Origin: Elusimicrobium minutum Pei191
Lineage (GTDB): Bacteria; Elusimicrobiota; Elusimicrobia; Elusimicrobiales; Elusimicrobiaceae
Reading direction: 5' to 3'
Assembly: GCF_000020145.1 (NCBI RefSeq)
Contig: NC_010644.1
Span: 1,364,001-1,428,000 of the forward strand
Length of the DNA: 64,000 nt
This document shows, in pieces, positions 1-8,697 of this stretch (its first letter is position 1; each line of letters begins with the position of its first letter). A model generated the notes under the pieces. The model was given only the letters and a program-made list of their open reading frames with translations, was not told the DNA's origin and did no database searches. The position numbers and the translations under genes are program-made.

Positions 1-661
1 AAAGCGTAAGAAGATATTGTATGGCTTCTAAAGTTTTGCCTTCTTTACCTATAACTATGGCCGGATGGTCGCAGTCAAAGGTTAATAAAATTCTTTGCTG
101 GGCCGAGTCCCACCAAACGTTAAGGTTCTCCGTTTTAATACCCATTTGCTCAAGCATTTTAAAAAGCATTTCCTTTCCTTCTGCCATAGGAGCTTTAAGG
201 TTTTCGGGTATAACGGCGTTTTGTATGGCCTGGGAAGGAAGCAGCTGCGCTTCGTTTTCTTTAGGCGCTTTAGGCTCGGTAGAAACAGGTCTTTGTTTTC
301 TTATTTTATCTTTTCTGCCGAAGTTCTTCTTGCCGCCTCTGTTATTAGAAGTTTTTTTATTTACTCTGCTGCCTTCGGGGTCGCGTTTAAAGTCATCTTC
401 TTTTTTTCTATTGTTATTTCTTTTGTTAAAACCGCCTCTTTTTTTAGGAACGTCCATATAAATCTGAGCGTCTAAATTGCCGCCCCAGCGTTTTTGCCTT
501 ATTTCAACAACTGCGGGTTTAGCGCCTATTCCCCAAAAACCTTTTGTGGGGCGAGCGAGTACGGATACTTCAACCTGATCTCTTCTTAAACCTATTTCTT
601 TTAAACCGTTGTTTATTGCGGTGTCAACGTCTTTTGCTTCTATTTTAATTTTTTTTGGCAT
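1..661 (-). CDS. jag: Jag/KhpB (SpoIIIJ-associated) RNA-binding protein, 3' end outside window
   Basis: Partial gene; about 220 codons are visible and the C-terminus runs off the left edge. It starts at ATG 661 with an AGAGGAAAA ribosome site. Residues 1-55 form a Jag_N domain (KKIKIEAKDVDTAI, then GFWGIGAKPA). A long basic, Asn/Arg/Lys-rich linker follows, then a KH domain with the loop motif GKEGKTLEAIQYL. The R3H domain normally found at the C-terminus should lie beyond the window. It sits 20 bases downstream of yidC in the usual rpmH-rnpA-yidD-yidC-jag order. Family members bind RNA and influence cell division and envelope growth; the partner here is unknown. Confidence 0.88.
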   Translation of the reverse strand, partial: MPKKIKIEAKDVDTAINNGLKEIGLRRDQVEVSVLARPTKGFWGIGAKPAVVEIRQKRWGGNLDAQIYMDVPKKRGGFNKRNNNRKKEDDFKRDPEGSRVNKKTSNNRGGKKNFGRKDKIRKQRPVSTEPKAPKENEAQLLPSQAIQNAVIPENLKAPMAEGKEMLFKMLEQMGIKTENLNVWWDSAQQRILLTFDCDHPAIVIGKEGKTLEAIQYLLTL

Positions 662-681
662 AAAATTTTCCTCTTTTTATA

Positions 682-2277
682 TTAAGCTTTTGCCATTTTT
701 CTTTTCATGTAAAGCTGAATACCTAAACTTATAATACTGTTTGTTAACCAATACAAAACCAAGCCCGCCGGGAAGTTAATAAACACAAACGTAAATATTA
801 CCGGCATCCACTTAAGCATTGCCGTTTGCGTCGGATCGCTGCCTACGGGAGCTGTAATTCTTTGCTGAATAAACATTACGCCGCCCATAACTATAGGCAG
901 AACATAAAAAGGATCTTTAGCGGACAAGTCCGTAATCCACCAAACAAACCCGGCGCCGTGAAGTTCCCATGATGTTCTAAATGCGTTAAAAAGCGCAATG
1001 AATATAGGAAGCTGTATAAGCAGCGGCAAGCAACCCATAAAAGGATTAAATTTATGCTTTTTATAAAGAGCAAGCATAGCTTGTTGCTGCGCGGTCTGGT
1101 CATTTTTATATCTTTCCTGAATGCTTTTCATTTCCGGCTGGATTTTTTGCATTACCATAGAAGACTTGTGCTGCATAATGGTAAGCCTTAACATGGTAAT
1201 TTGGAATAATACGGCAAGTATTATTATGGCTACGCCGTAGTTGCCGGTAAACCTGTACAATGTTTCTAACACCCAACGCACCATTTTCCCAAGCGCTCCA
1301 AAGAACCCGAACTCAATTGATTTGTCCAAACTATAAGGCATTGTCTGGAATGTTTTGTAGTCTTTAGGCCCGAAATAGAAATCAGACTGTAAAACCGTTT
1401 TAGATTTCGGAGGTAAAGACATTGCCGGCACCGTAATTTTAAGCATGGGGCCTTCCACTTTGGCTTTACCTAATAAACCAAAAAACCTCGGGTGCGAATC
1501 AACAATAACTTTCTCTGTTTCCAATAAACCCGATTTCCAATTTTGCGGGATTAAAACCGCAAGAAAATATCTGTTATTAAGGCCGGCCCAAATCCAATTG
1601 CCGTCCTTAACGGAATCTTCAATTTTTTCTTTACTTCTATTATGAAAGGTTGGAAATTTTTTCCCTTCTTCTTGCGTAATGTAAACAGCTTTCATTTCGC
1701 GGCTGTTGTCGCTTTTTTCACTTTCAACAGTACCTATACCGGGGCCGAAGTTAAAGTAAAACTGGTCCAGTGTTTGTTCTTTTGTACTTCTGTTTTCTAT
1801 TGAAAGGGATAAATTATTTATACCATCATCATTAAAGGTATAAGTTTTGTTTATCCTTATATAACCTTCTTCGACAGTAAAGGTTATACTGTTCTCCGTT
1901 CTGCCGGCTTCTTTAAAGGTAAGCCTCGGAAAGGTTGTGTAAAAACCTTCCTCAGTATAAGGCGTTAAATTAACGTCTCCTACGCAGTCTTTAAAAATAT
2001 AATCTTTAATGCCCGCGCCTTTTGACGTGAATTTAATATCGGCCACTTTGGTTGAGAAATCATAAAACTTTTCTTCAACTTGTTTATCGGAAGGGGTTAA
2101 TGCGGTTTTTGTAATTGATGAATTGCTTTTGGTAGCGGTTACTGCTTGTTCTGCAACTAAGGAGGCTTCTTGCTTTGCTTTAGCTTCCTGCGCTTTTGGC
2201 AAAGCATAGAATTGCTGGTACATTAATAGCGCTATAAAAAACACTAAAAATGCCATTAAAAATTTCTTATTTTCCAT
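682..2277 (-). CDS. yidC: Membrane protein insertase YidC (Gram-negative type)
   Basis: The 531-residue protein has an N-terminal transmembrane anchor (residues 5-22), a large periplasmic beta-sandwich domain (about 60-320) and the conserved five-helix insertase core at the C-terminus (about 345-525, including NPFMGCLPLLIQLPIF and FPAGLVLYW). It inserts and folds inner-membrane proteins, alone or with SecYEG. Length is close to E. coli YidC (548). The hydrophilic-groove Arg of the family (R366 in E. coli) aligns with Gln359, and an Arg appears five residues later (R364) where E. coli has Pro. It is cotranscribed with yidD and jag. Confidence 0.96.
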   Translation of the reverse strand: MENKKFLMAFLVFFIALLMYQQFYALPKAQEAKAKQEASLVAEQAVTATKSNSSITKTALTPSDKQVEEKFYDFSTKVADIKFTSKGAGIKDYIFKDCVGDVNLTPYTEEGFYTTFPRLTFKEAGRTENSITFTVEEGYIRINKTYTFNDDGINNLSLSIENRSTKEQTLDQFYFNFGPGIGTVESEKSDNSREMKAVYITQEEGKKFPTFHNRSKEKIEDSVKDGNWIWAGLNNRYFLAVLIPQNWKSGLLETEKVIVDSHPRFFGLLGKAKVEGPMLKITVPAMSLPPKSKTVLQSDFYFGPKDYKTFQTMPYSLDKSIEFGFFGALGKMVRWVLETLYRFTGNYGVAIIILAVLFQITMLRLTIMQHKSSMVMQKIQPEMKSIQERYKNDQTAQQQAMLALYKKHKFNPFMGCLPLLIQLPIFIALFNAFRTSWELHGAGFVWWITDLSAKDPFYVLPIVMGGVMFIQQRITAPVGSDPTQTAMLKWMPVIFTFVFINFPAGLVLYWLTNSIISLGIQLYMKRKMAKA

Positions 2278-2334
2278 AAATCCTCTCTCACATGGAGTAG
2301 CTATTCCTTAAAAGAGGTTTTAGGCTTAATTTAA

Positions 2335-2568
2335 TTAAGGCACAGGATCATATCCGCCCGCGTGTAAAGGATGGCATTTAAGCAGCCTTTTCACCGTCAG
2401 ATATGATCCTTTTAAAAGCCCATATTTCAAAATAGCTTCCTTTGAATATTGCGTGCACGACGGGTAAAAACGGCAAGCCGCCGGGCCCAACAAAGGACGA
2501 ACACAAATTTTAAATGCGTCTAATAAGAACACAGCCGTCTTTTTAGCTATTACAGAAATATTTTTCAT
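2335..2568 (-). CDS. yidD: Membrane protein insertion efficiency factor YidD
   Basis: This 77-residue protein carries the family signature [14 protein letters not shown] and a terminal [12 protein letters not shown]. YidD is a small inner-membrane-associated protein that assists YidC-dependent insertion. It lies between rnpA and yidC, the usual place. The ending is compact, with no basic C-terminal extension. Identification rests on the motif and the gene order. Confidence 0.95.
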   Translation of the reverse strand: MKNISVIAKKTAVFLLDAFKICVRPLLGPAACRFYPSCTQYSKEAILKYGLLKGSYLTVKRLLKCHPLHAGGYDPVP

Positions 2569-2592
2569 TTAAAACTCTTTCTACTTTAAATA

Positions 2593-3027
2593 TTAAAAGT
2601 CTTGAGTTTTTAAAATACCGGCCTTTTGCCAGAGTTCAAAAACAACCTTACAGGTTGTATGAAAATTTATTAAATTACCGCTCTCACGCGGGCTTATTAT
2701 AAACGCCACGCCGTGATTTATCTTATACTTATTAAGCCTAAAAACCTCTCTAAGAAGTCTTTTTGTGCGGTTTCTAAGGGGCGCATGCCCCAACTTTCTT
2801 GATACTGCTATCGCCATTTTGGGTAATTTATCATCACCCAAATTTGGCCTGTACCACAAAACAAGTCCGCCGTGCGTAACCTTTTTCCCGTTCTTAAAAA
2901 TATCCTCAAAATCTCTTTTGAGATGTAAACGGAAGTTCCTGGTAAGGCCGTAATGAGAAACATCCTTATTTTGCAATAAGGTTTTTTCTTCCCTTGGCTC
3001 TGCGTGCGCTGAGCACTTTTTTGCCAC
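2593..3027 (-). CDS. rnpA: Ribonuclease P protein component
   Basis: Protein subunit of RNase P, which trims tRNA 5' ends together with the RnpB RNA. The core runs from [18 protein letters not shown] to the C-terminus and contains the family signature [13 protein letters not shown]. The start is uncertain. The GTG at 3027 gives 144 residues and has GGAG seven bases upstream, which overlaps rpmH by 62 bases. A TTG at 2976 would give 127 residues and overlap by 11 bases. No in-frame ATG lies between. Either choice places the start inside the ribosomal protein gene, unlike the separate genes of E. coli. Confidence 0.92.
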   Translation of the reverse strand: MAKKCSAHAEPREEKTLLQNKDVSHYGLTRNFRLHLKRDFEDIFKNGKKVTHGGLVLWYRPNLGDDKLPKMAIAVSRKLGHAPLRNRTKRLLREVFRLNKYKINHGVAFIISPRESGNLINFHTTCKVVFELWQKAGILKTQDF

Positions 3028-3103
3028 CGGGGGTCTCCATTCTTGCTCTAAAGCCTATGCTTTTAGCTCTTCTTCTTTTATTTGGTCTGTATGTAGGTAA
3101 CAT
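2966..3103 (-). CDS. rpmH: 50S ribosomal protein L34
   Basis: A 45-codon gene. The translation starts [18 protein letters not shown], continues [18 protein letters not shown] and ends KGRKNLIAK with a TAA at 2966-2968. This is the full L34 signature and the normal length (44-47 residues). It is first in the rpmH-rnpA-yidD-yidC-jag cluster. Its last 62 bases are also read in another frame as the start of rnpA. dnaA, often found upstream of rpmH, is absent here. Confidence 0.96.
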   Translation of the reverse strand: MLPTYRPNKRRRAKSIGFRARMETPGGKKVLSARRAKGRKNLIAK

Positions 3104-3113
3104 AGTGATATTA

Positions 3114-3317
3114 TTATACTATATTATTTAGCCTGTTTATTTTTTGCCGCGGGGCAGGGTATTTTGCGTTGGGGGCAAAAGTTTTTTGAAGCTGATTTAG
3201 CCTCTGACGGCAAAACATACAAAACATTATACTTACTTTTTTAAAGAATTTTGCTATTCTTACGTCTTTACTTTGTAAAGGTTTTTTGCAGTCCGGACAC
3301 TGGACAAAAGAGCGCAT
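3114..3317 (-). CDS. Doubtful small ORF with two Cys pairs
   Basis: A 67-codon open frame upstream of rpmH. It contains CPDC near the N-terminus and CMFC about 25 residues later, which could form a zinc ribbon, and a basic C-terminus. There is no clear ribosome site before the ATG. The frame also fills the region where promoters for rpmH and the divergent DksA-like gene are expected. It may be a small zinc-ribbon gene or chance; I lean towards chance. Confidence 0.22.
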   Translation of the reverse strand: MRSFVQCPDCKKPLQSKDVRIAKFFKKVSIMFCMFCRQRLNQLQKTFAPNAKYPAPRQKINRLNNIV

Positions 3318-3359
3318 ATTATGCTAGATTAGACGGATATAAATTTTACAGGAGAAGTT

Positions 3360-4136
3360 ATGGCCAAAACAATTAAGAAAGCAGCCCCTAAAAAACCGGC
3401 CGCAAAAAAAACGATTAAAAAAACCGCCGTAAAAAAAACGGCTGCAAAAATCACCGCTAAAAAAACTAATTTAAAAAAAGTTGTTAAACAAGTAAGAAAA
3501 CAAATAAAAAAAGATATAAGAAAAACCGCGGGGAAAGCGGCCAAACTTAAAAAAGCCGTGGGTAAAGAAAAAAGAGCATTGAAACAGGTTAAAAAAAATG
3601 TCACAAAAAAAACCGCCGCGATAAAAAAACAAGTTGCGCATAAAGCAAAAAAAGCGGAGAGAGCCGCTTCCAAAAAAATAGAAAAAACCTTAAACCCGGT
3701 AAAAAAATCTTTTGCAGCGCAAAAAAAGAAAATAGAACCGAAGGTTAACCATATTCTTGAAAAAGCGAAACAAGCGTCCCTCAAAGCGGAGGAACTTACC
3801 GCTGAAGAACTTAAACAAATAAAAAAGCATTTAATAGAACTTCACCAGGACGCCACGGAAAGGCTTAAAACAAAAAAAGAAATGGAAATGCCGGAAGCTG
3901 AAGTAGGCGACCCTATTGATACCGCTACGCAAAGTTTAGATAAAGAAATTTTATTTGAACAGACCGACAATTCCCATACGCAAATAGACCAGATAGAAAG
4001 CGCTTTGAGGAAAATTGACAAAGGTATTTACGGCAAATGCGAAAACTGCCGCCAATTATTGCCTAAAAAAAGAATCAAGGCTCTTCCTTTCGCCAGATAC
4101 TGCGTTGTATGCCAAAGTTCTAAAGAAGGTTTTTAA
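3360..4136 (+). CDS. DksA/TraR-type zinc-finger regulator with long histone-H1-like basic N-terminus
   Basis: 258 residues. Residues 1-130 are almost pure Lys/Ala/Thr/Val with repeated AAKKT and KKTA units, resembling histone H1, Hc1 or AlgP tails. Residues 140-200 form an acidic coiled coil whose tip carries DPIDTA (184-189), matching the DxxDxA tip that DksA inserts into the RNA polymerase secondary channel. A C4 zinc finger follows: C227-x2-C230 and C248-x2-C251. The SD is CAGGAGAAGTT. It is monocistronic with a strong terminator after it. Inference: a polymerase-binding regulator that also contacts DNA or RNA through the tail. Confidence 0.85.
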   Translation: MAKTIKKAAPKKPAAKKTIKKTAVKKTAAKITAKKTNLKKVVKQVRKQIKKDIRKTAGKAAKLKKAVGKEKRALKQVKKNVTKKTAAIKKQVAHKAKKAERAASKKIEKTLNPVKKSFAAQKKKIEPKVNHILEKAKQASLKAEELTAEELKQIKKHLIELHQDATERLKTKKEMEMPEAEVGDPIDTATQSLDKEILFEQTDNSHTQIDQIESALRKIDKGIYGKCENCRQLLPKKRIKALPFARYCVVCQSSKEGF

Positions 4137-4144
4137 CAACCGAT

Positions 4145-4178
4145 AAAAAAGCCCGCTCAACCGAGCGGGCTTTTTTTT
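4145..4178. terminator. Bidirectional intrinsic terminator
   Basis: Perfect 8-bp stem gcccgctc/gagcgggc (4151-4158 and 4163-4170) with a 4-base loop. It is flanked by six A on the left and eight T on the right, so it can end the DksA-like gene (+) and the converging peptidase gene (-). Confidence 0.93.
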
Positions 4179-4182
4179 ATTT

Positions 4183-6228
4183 CTATTTAACCCCGAAGTT
4201 CTTTAAAAACGCTTTGTTATTATAAGGTCTTCCCAAAAACTTTTCAACCATTTCGTTCGGCTCCTCTGTAAGGCCCGGCGTATAAATATATTTTCTTAAT
4301 TTTAAGCCCAGCTCTTTATTATCAAGGCCTTGCTTTTCAAATTCGGAAAATATATCGTCCGCTATAACTAATGACCATGCGTAAACATAATACCCCACAT
4401 CGTATGGGTCGGTAAGCGACATTATGTGCGCAAAATTTGCCTGCGGATATGTGCCCTCTGTCATGGGAATCAAATAAATCTGTTTTATAAGTTTTTCATA
4501 AACACCCGTAGTATCTACATGTTTATTTGATTTGTGGTATTTATAATCCAATTGGCCTTGAAAGTTTTGCCTCAGCATAGGCAAAGCCACGCCCGCGTGT
4601 TTACTTTTTATAAGACTGTCAATCATCTCGTTAGGAAGAGACTCGCCCGTTTTATAATGTTTAGATATTTTTTTAAGAGTATCTTTATTCCAGGCCCAAT
4701 TTTCCAAAAGCTGGGAATGCGTTTCAATATAATCCCAGGTAATATTGTCACCTCCTAAGGAAGCGTATTTAGGATGCGTAAGCGACATTTGCAAAACATG
4801 TCCGAATTCGTGAAATAATGTTTCCACTTCGCTGTGCGTTAATAGAGAAGGAATGCCGTTGCCCGGCGGGTTTAAATTAGAAGCTATTACCACAGACGGC
4901 GTTTGATACTGCCCGTTTTCCAATAAAAAGCCGTCAATAAAACTCCAGCACGCGGCGTGCGTGTATTTACCGTCGCGCGGGTAAAGGTCCATATAAAAAT
5001 TGGAAATATGCGCGCCTGTTTTAGCATCTTTAATTTTGTAAACCAAAACGTCTTCATGCCAAACGGGCAAATCCACGCGCTCAAAAACCAGGCCAAAAAG
5101 CCCTCCGAATATTTCAAACATTCCTTTTATTACCGTATCGGTCATAAAATATTCTTTTATTTTCTCATGGTCGACATTATAATAAAGCTTTTTATATAAA
5201 TTTGTGTAATACGGCGCGTCCCAAAGATAAAAACCGTCTGTCTTATAACCGGCTTCTTTATCTTTTAAGGCCTTATATTCTTTTAATTCTTTTTTACCTA
5301 TGGGCCTGAGGTTTTTTTCAATACCGGATAAAAACTTTTTTAAAGTTTTTTCGTCTTTAGCCATACGGTCCTCAAGAACGTATTGCGGGTGGTCTTTATA
5401 GCCAAGCAGTCTTGAAGTTATCGAACGCTGCGCCAAAACTGTTTCTAAAAGACCCACATTTTCAAGCCCGCCTCTATTTGCAAATTTTATTTGAAGCGCT
5501 TTGCGCGCCTCGGCGTTTTTGGCGTTTGCCATAAAAGGGTTATAATCCGGATACTTTAAAGTAACAATATATTTACCGTCTTTTGTTTTATTAAGCCTGT
5601 TAATGTAAACGTCGCTCATACCGTCAAGTTCTTCTCTTGTAAGTTCAAGGCTGTCCGTATTTTGCATAAGGTTAACGTTATACTTGGTAATGTTTTCCAT
5701 TTTCGAAGAAGTTAAATCCGCATATACTTTGGCCGCTTCCCCTTCAAGCTCGGCTCCGGCTCTTTTAAATTTGGCAAGCCAAAAAGCTAAAAGGCGTTCC
5801 TCCTCATTACCAAGTTTAGGATTTAAAGAAGAGAATTCTTTTAAAGCGCCATAAATATCTTTTCTTGCCAGAATAGAGGCTTTAAACTGGCTTCCTTTTG
5901 ATTCAAGTTTAGCCGCCGCCTCACGCACGTCCTCGTCTTTATGAAAATAAGTAAGCAAAGACAAAGCTTTGGGAACATACCAATAATCCGTATAAGCGCG
6001 CTCAAAAGCTAAAAGCGTGTTTTCAAAGGTTCTTTGTTCTTTAGGCACGGATAAAACAGCCGCGATATTTTTTTCAAACCGTTCGGAAGCCTGCTTTTCT
6101 AAAAGCATAATCTCCGCCGGGGTATAATCAAACCTTAAAGCGCCGTCTTTAAACATTTTATCCATACTTTCTCCAAAAACAAATGCAGCCGCAAAAAAAC
6201 TGTTTAATATAATTATTGTTTTTTTCAT
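4183..6228 (-). CDS. Exported M3-family zinc oligopeptidase (Dcp/OpdA-like)
   Basis: A 681-residue zinc metallopeptidase of family M3. The zinc motif HEFGH is at 473-477, and the third ligand Glu lies about 25 residues later in DYIETHSQLLENW (E502). Length matches E. coli Dcp or oligopeptidase A (about 680). The first 20 residues (KKTIIILNSFFAAAFVFG) look like a signal peptide, so it probably cleaves short peptides in the periplasm, as expected of a peptide or amino-acid fermenter. It lies 10 bases downstream of pgm. Dcp and OpdA cannot be separated by eye. Confidence 0.92.
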   Translation of the reverse strand: MKKTIIILNSFFAAAFVFGESMDKMFKDGALRFDYTPAEIMLLEKQASERFEKNIAAVLSVPKEQRTFENTLLAFERAYTDYWYVPKALSLLTYFHKDEDVREAAAKLESKGSQFKASILARKDIYGALKEFSSLNPKLGNEEERLLAFWLAKFKRAGAELEGEAAKVYADLTSSKMENITKYNVNLMQNTDSLELTREELDGMSDVYINRLNKTKDGKYIVTLKYPDYNPFMANAKNAEARKALQIKFANRGGLENVGLLETVLAQRSITSRLLGYKDHPQYVLEDRMAKDEKTLKKFLSGIEKNLRPIGKKELKEYKALKDKEAGYKTDGFYLWDAPYYTNLYKKLYYNVDHEKIKEYFMTDTVIKGMFEIFGGLFGLVFERVDLPVWHEDVLVYKIKDAKTGAHISNFYMDLYPRDGKYTHAACWSFIDGFLLENGQYQTPSVVIASNLNPPGNGIPSLLTHSEVETLFHEFGHVLQMSLTHPKYASLGGDNITWDYIETHSQLLENWAWNKDTLKKISKHYKTGESLPNEMIDSLIKSKHAGVALPMLRQNFQGQLDYKYHKSNKHVDTTGVYEKLIKQIYLIPMTEGTYPQANFAHIMSLTDPYDVGYYVYAWSLVIADDIFSEFEKQGLDNKELGLKLRKYIYTPGLTEEPNEMVEKFLGRPYNNKAFLKNFGVK

Positions 6229-6238
6229 AATAATTCCG

Positions 6239-7795
6239 TTAACTTAATTTTATGCCCAAAGCGGCGGAACCTTCTTTTACAATTTTAAGCATTTGCTCTT
6301 CGCTGATAAAGCTTTCGCAATAAAATTTAATAATGTTTTCCGTTCCGCTGGGACGCACCAAAAACCAAGAGTTTTGAAGATAAATTTTAATACCGTCGGT
6401 ATCTCTTACCTTTTCAACCTTCTCCCCCGCTACTTCGGTGACAGAAGCAACATCAGTCGCTTTTAGGGATTTAACTTTGGCTTTGGTTTCATCGTCCGTA
6501 GGTATATCTACGCGGGTATAATAAGAAACACCGTATTTTTTTGTAATTTCTTTATATAAATAAGCTATATCCGCGTTTTTAGACATAATTTCCAATAATA
6601 GAAGCACGGCGAAAATACCGTCTTTTTCGGTAGTCCAGCCGCTTTTAGACATGCCCGCGCTTTCCTCGCCGCAAAGTATATATTTGCCGTCTTTTATGCC
6701 TTGCACAAAATATTTGAAACCAACGTTTTGCTCGTCAATTTCAACGCCCGCGGACTTCGCAATAAAGTCAAGTAAATGAGTGGTGCCCAGGGTTCTCCCT
6801 ATATATTTATCAAAGTTAGATTTATTTTTTGATATCAAATATTCAGCCATAACGCAAAGAGCGTGGTTGGGGTTTATAAGCCCGCCTTCTTTTGTTGCGC
6901 AGCCAAAGCGGTCGGCGTCCGGGTCGCTGGCGCCCGCGAAATCATATTCACCCGCGGCTACAATATCAATAAGCGGCTTCATCGGGTACTGGGACGATGG
7001 ATCCATTCTCGTTTTGCCGTCGTGGTCAAGCGGTATGAAATAAAAAGTAGGGTCAATTGTTTCATTAACAATTGTAAGGTTATCAAGTTTATATTTCTCT
7101 TTTATGGCTTTATAGAAAGGAAGGCTTGTTCCTCCCATGGGATGTATGGCCGCTTTTAAACCTTTTTCTTTAATAGCATCAAAATCAATAACTTTGGCAA
7201 GTTCGGTTATATATGGGGTTATAACGTCCTCTTCTTTAATTAAACCGCTTTGTTTGGCTTCTTCTAAGCCAATTTCTTTAATTTCAGAAGGCGTAGCCAT
7301 AAAATAATTGGCGTATTCCTCAATTTTAGAAGTTACGGACGAGTCCGCCGGCCCGCCGTTTGAAGGATTATATTTAAGGCCCATATCCTGCGGAGGATTA
7401 TGACTTGCCGTACCGTTTAAACAAGCGCAAGCGCGGCCCAAAAGTATTTCCATTGAAAAGACAGGCGTGGGCAAAGGTATGGACGGCAAAATAACATCAA
7501 TTCCGTTAGCCGCCAAAATGCACGCGCATATTTCGGACACGGTTTTAGACATAAGCCTTGTATCGCCTCCCACAAGCACTGGACCTTTAATACCGTCTTC
7601 TTTATGCATTTTTGCCACGGCCTGGGCTATCGCTTTGGCGTGCAGAGCGCAAAACCCTTTGCCCAGTTCGCCTCTGTGTCCCGAAGTGCCGAATTTAACT
7701 TTTGCCAAGCTTCCGGAAGGGTTAAAAAATTCTTTTTTTAATAACTCCATATCTATTGTTTTTACCGGTAGCTTCCCCGCGTTTATGTCAGCCAT
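6239..7795 (-). CDS. pgm: Phosphoglucomutase (alpha-D-phosphohexomutase family)
   Basis: The 518-residue enzyme interconverts glucose 1-phosphate and glucose 6-phosphate. All four active-site segments are present: GTSGHRG near the N-terminus, the phosphoserine loop TASHNPPQDMG, the metal loop DPDADRFG and the sugar loop GEESAG, with a phosphate-binding RPSGTENIIKFY at the C-terminus. The NPP and YNPSNGGPAD pattern is that of E. coli Pgm rather than GlmM or ManB. The SD is GGGGAGGAAG. A separate glmM lies at 58133, supporting a glucose role here. Confidence 0.92.
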   Translation of the reverse strand: MADINAGKLPVKTIDMELLKKEFFNPSGSLAKVKFGTSGHRGELGKGFCALHAKAIAQAVAKMHKEDGIKGPVLVGGDTRLMSKTVSEICACILAANGIDVILPSIPLPTPVFSMEILLGRACACLNGTASHNPPQDMGLKYNPSNGGPADSSVTSKIEEYANYFMATPSEIKEIGLEEAKQSGLIKEEDVITPYITELAKVIDFDAIKEKGLKAAIHPMGGTSLPFYKAIKEKYKLDNLTIVNETIDPTFYFIPLDHDGKTRMDPSSQYPMKPLIDIVAAGEYDFAGASDPDADRFGCATKEGGLINPNHALCVMAEYLISKNKSNFDKYIGRTLGTTHLLDFIAKSAGVEIDEQNVGFKYFVQGIKDGKYILCGEESAGMSKSGWTTEKDGIFAVLLLLEIMSKNADIAYLYKEITKKYGVSYYTRVDIPTDDETKAKVKSLKATDVASVTEVAGEKVEKVRDTDGIKIYLQNSWFLVRPSGTENIIKFYCESFISEEQMLKIVKEGSAALGIKLS

Positions 7796-7823
7796 AACTT
7801 CCTCCCCTGTGTAATTGTTTAAA

Positions 7824-7853
7824 CTGATAACCTTTTTATGATATTATTATAAT
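7824..7853 (+). promoter_or_regulatory. Probable sigma-70 promoter of the outer-membrane protein gene
   Basis: CTGATA (7824-7829) and TATAAT (7848-7853) are separated by 18 bases. They lie 35 bases upstream of an ATG with a clear AAAGGAGC ribosome site, in the gap between two divergent genes. Confidence 0.45.
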
Positions 7854-7887
7854 ATATAAAAAATTGAAAAGAACAAAGGAGCTATAA

Positions 7888-8610
7888 ATGAAAAAACTAT
7901 TACCGGTTTTTCTTCTCGTTTTTGCGGCGTCGGCAGCGTTCGCGAATTTTGACAGTGATTTTAGAAATAATTTGGGCGGCAAAACATCGCACGATATTAA
8001 ACAGTACGCCGGAGACCTGGGCTTGCTTATCGGCATGAGCGACTTTCATGACGGAAGAGCGGCATCCTTCCCCGGTTTTGATGTGGGTATTTCAGCTAAC
8101 ATAGTAAAACCCGACAACGCCATTGACGACGCGGCCGATAACGATTATAAATGGGCGCCTGTGGTTTACGCTAACGCGCAGTTACCCATACTTGGCCTTA
8201 ATGTGGCGGCCAGAGGCACCTCTTTCGACGGACTTTCATCTCTGGGCGGCGGCGTAAGATGGAGTTTGGTGGGAAGCTCTATTTTGCCATTATTTCCGGA
8301 CATAACAGCAAGCTTTTTTTATGACAGAATGGGATCTGACTATTTTAACGCCAACCACTTTTCCGCCTCTATAAGCGCATCCGTAAAAGTACTGATGTTA
8401 GAACCTTATGCCGGCTACGGTTATGACTATACAGACCTTAAAGTTAAAGACACCGGTACCAATTTTGACGGCAATTCTTACAGCAAAGACGGTTCCAGGT
8501 TTACCTTGGGTCTTAACGTAAGCCCAATACCTTTCTTTTATTTTTACGGCGCTTACGTATTCGCGGGCGACAGCTCAGGTATGCAGGCAGGTTTAGGCGC
8601 AAGGTTTTAA
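7888..8610 (+). CDS. Predicted outer-membrane beta-barrel protein
   Basis: 240 residues with a clean signal peptide (KKLLPVFLLVFAASAAFA, cleavage near residue 19). The rest is a run of short alternating strands with Gly and aromatic residues (GLGVNVAARG-like and YAGYGYDYTDLKV segments). The last residues are GLGARF, ending in the Phe favoured by the BAM machinery. Predicted to be a small barrel of 8-10 strands. I cannot assign a function. SD AAAGGAGC; a strong hairpin follows it. Confidence 0.75.
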   Translation: MKKLLPVFLLVFAASAAFANFDSDFRNNLGGKTSHDIKQYAGDLGLLIGMSDFHDGRAASFPGFDVGISANIVKPDNAIDDAADNDYKWAPVVYANAQLPILGLNVAARGTSFDGLSSLGGGVRWSLVGSSILPLFPDITASFFYDRMGSDYFNANHFSASISASVKVLMLEPYAGYGYDYTDLKVKDTGTNFDGNSYSKDGSRFTLGLNVSPIPFFYFYGAYVFAGDSSGMQAGLGARF

Positions 8611-8615
8611 AACTT

Positions 8616-8640
8616 ACCCGCGGGGCAACGCCCCGCGGGT
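8616..8640. terminator. Very stable GC hairpin after the outer-membrane protein gene
   Basis: Perfect 11-bp stem acccgcggggc/gccccgcgggt with a 3-base loop, 6 bases after the stop codon. There is no T-tract on either side, so it may act as an mRNA-stabilising 3' hairpin or a weak terminator rather than a classic intrinsic terminator. Confidence 0.6.
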
Positions 8641-8697
8641 GTCTGTCTTAAAATATTAAGGTGTTTTCAGGCAGGCAAAAATTACGGGAGCATATTG

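Noticed and set aside
2966-3360. Replication origin near rpmH
   Set aside because: rpmH-rnpA often flanks oriC and dnaA, but no dnaA, no DnaA-box cluster and no AT-rich unwinding region are seen here.
3329-3784. 151-codon open frame opposite the histone-tailed DksA gene
   Set aside because: It is the reverse complement of the Lys/Ala-rich codons, giving Phe/Ala-rich nonsense. The plus-strand gene has a ribosome site and a zinc finger.
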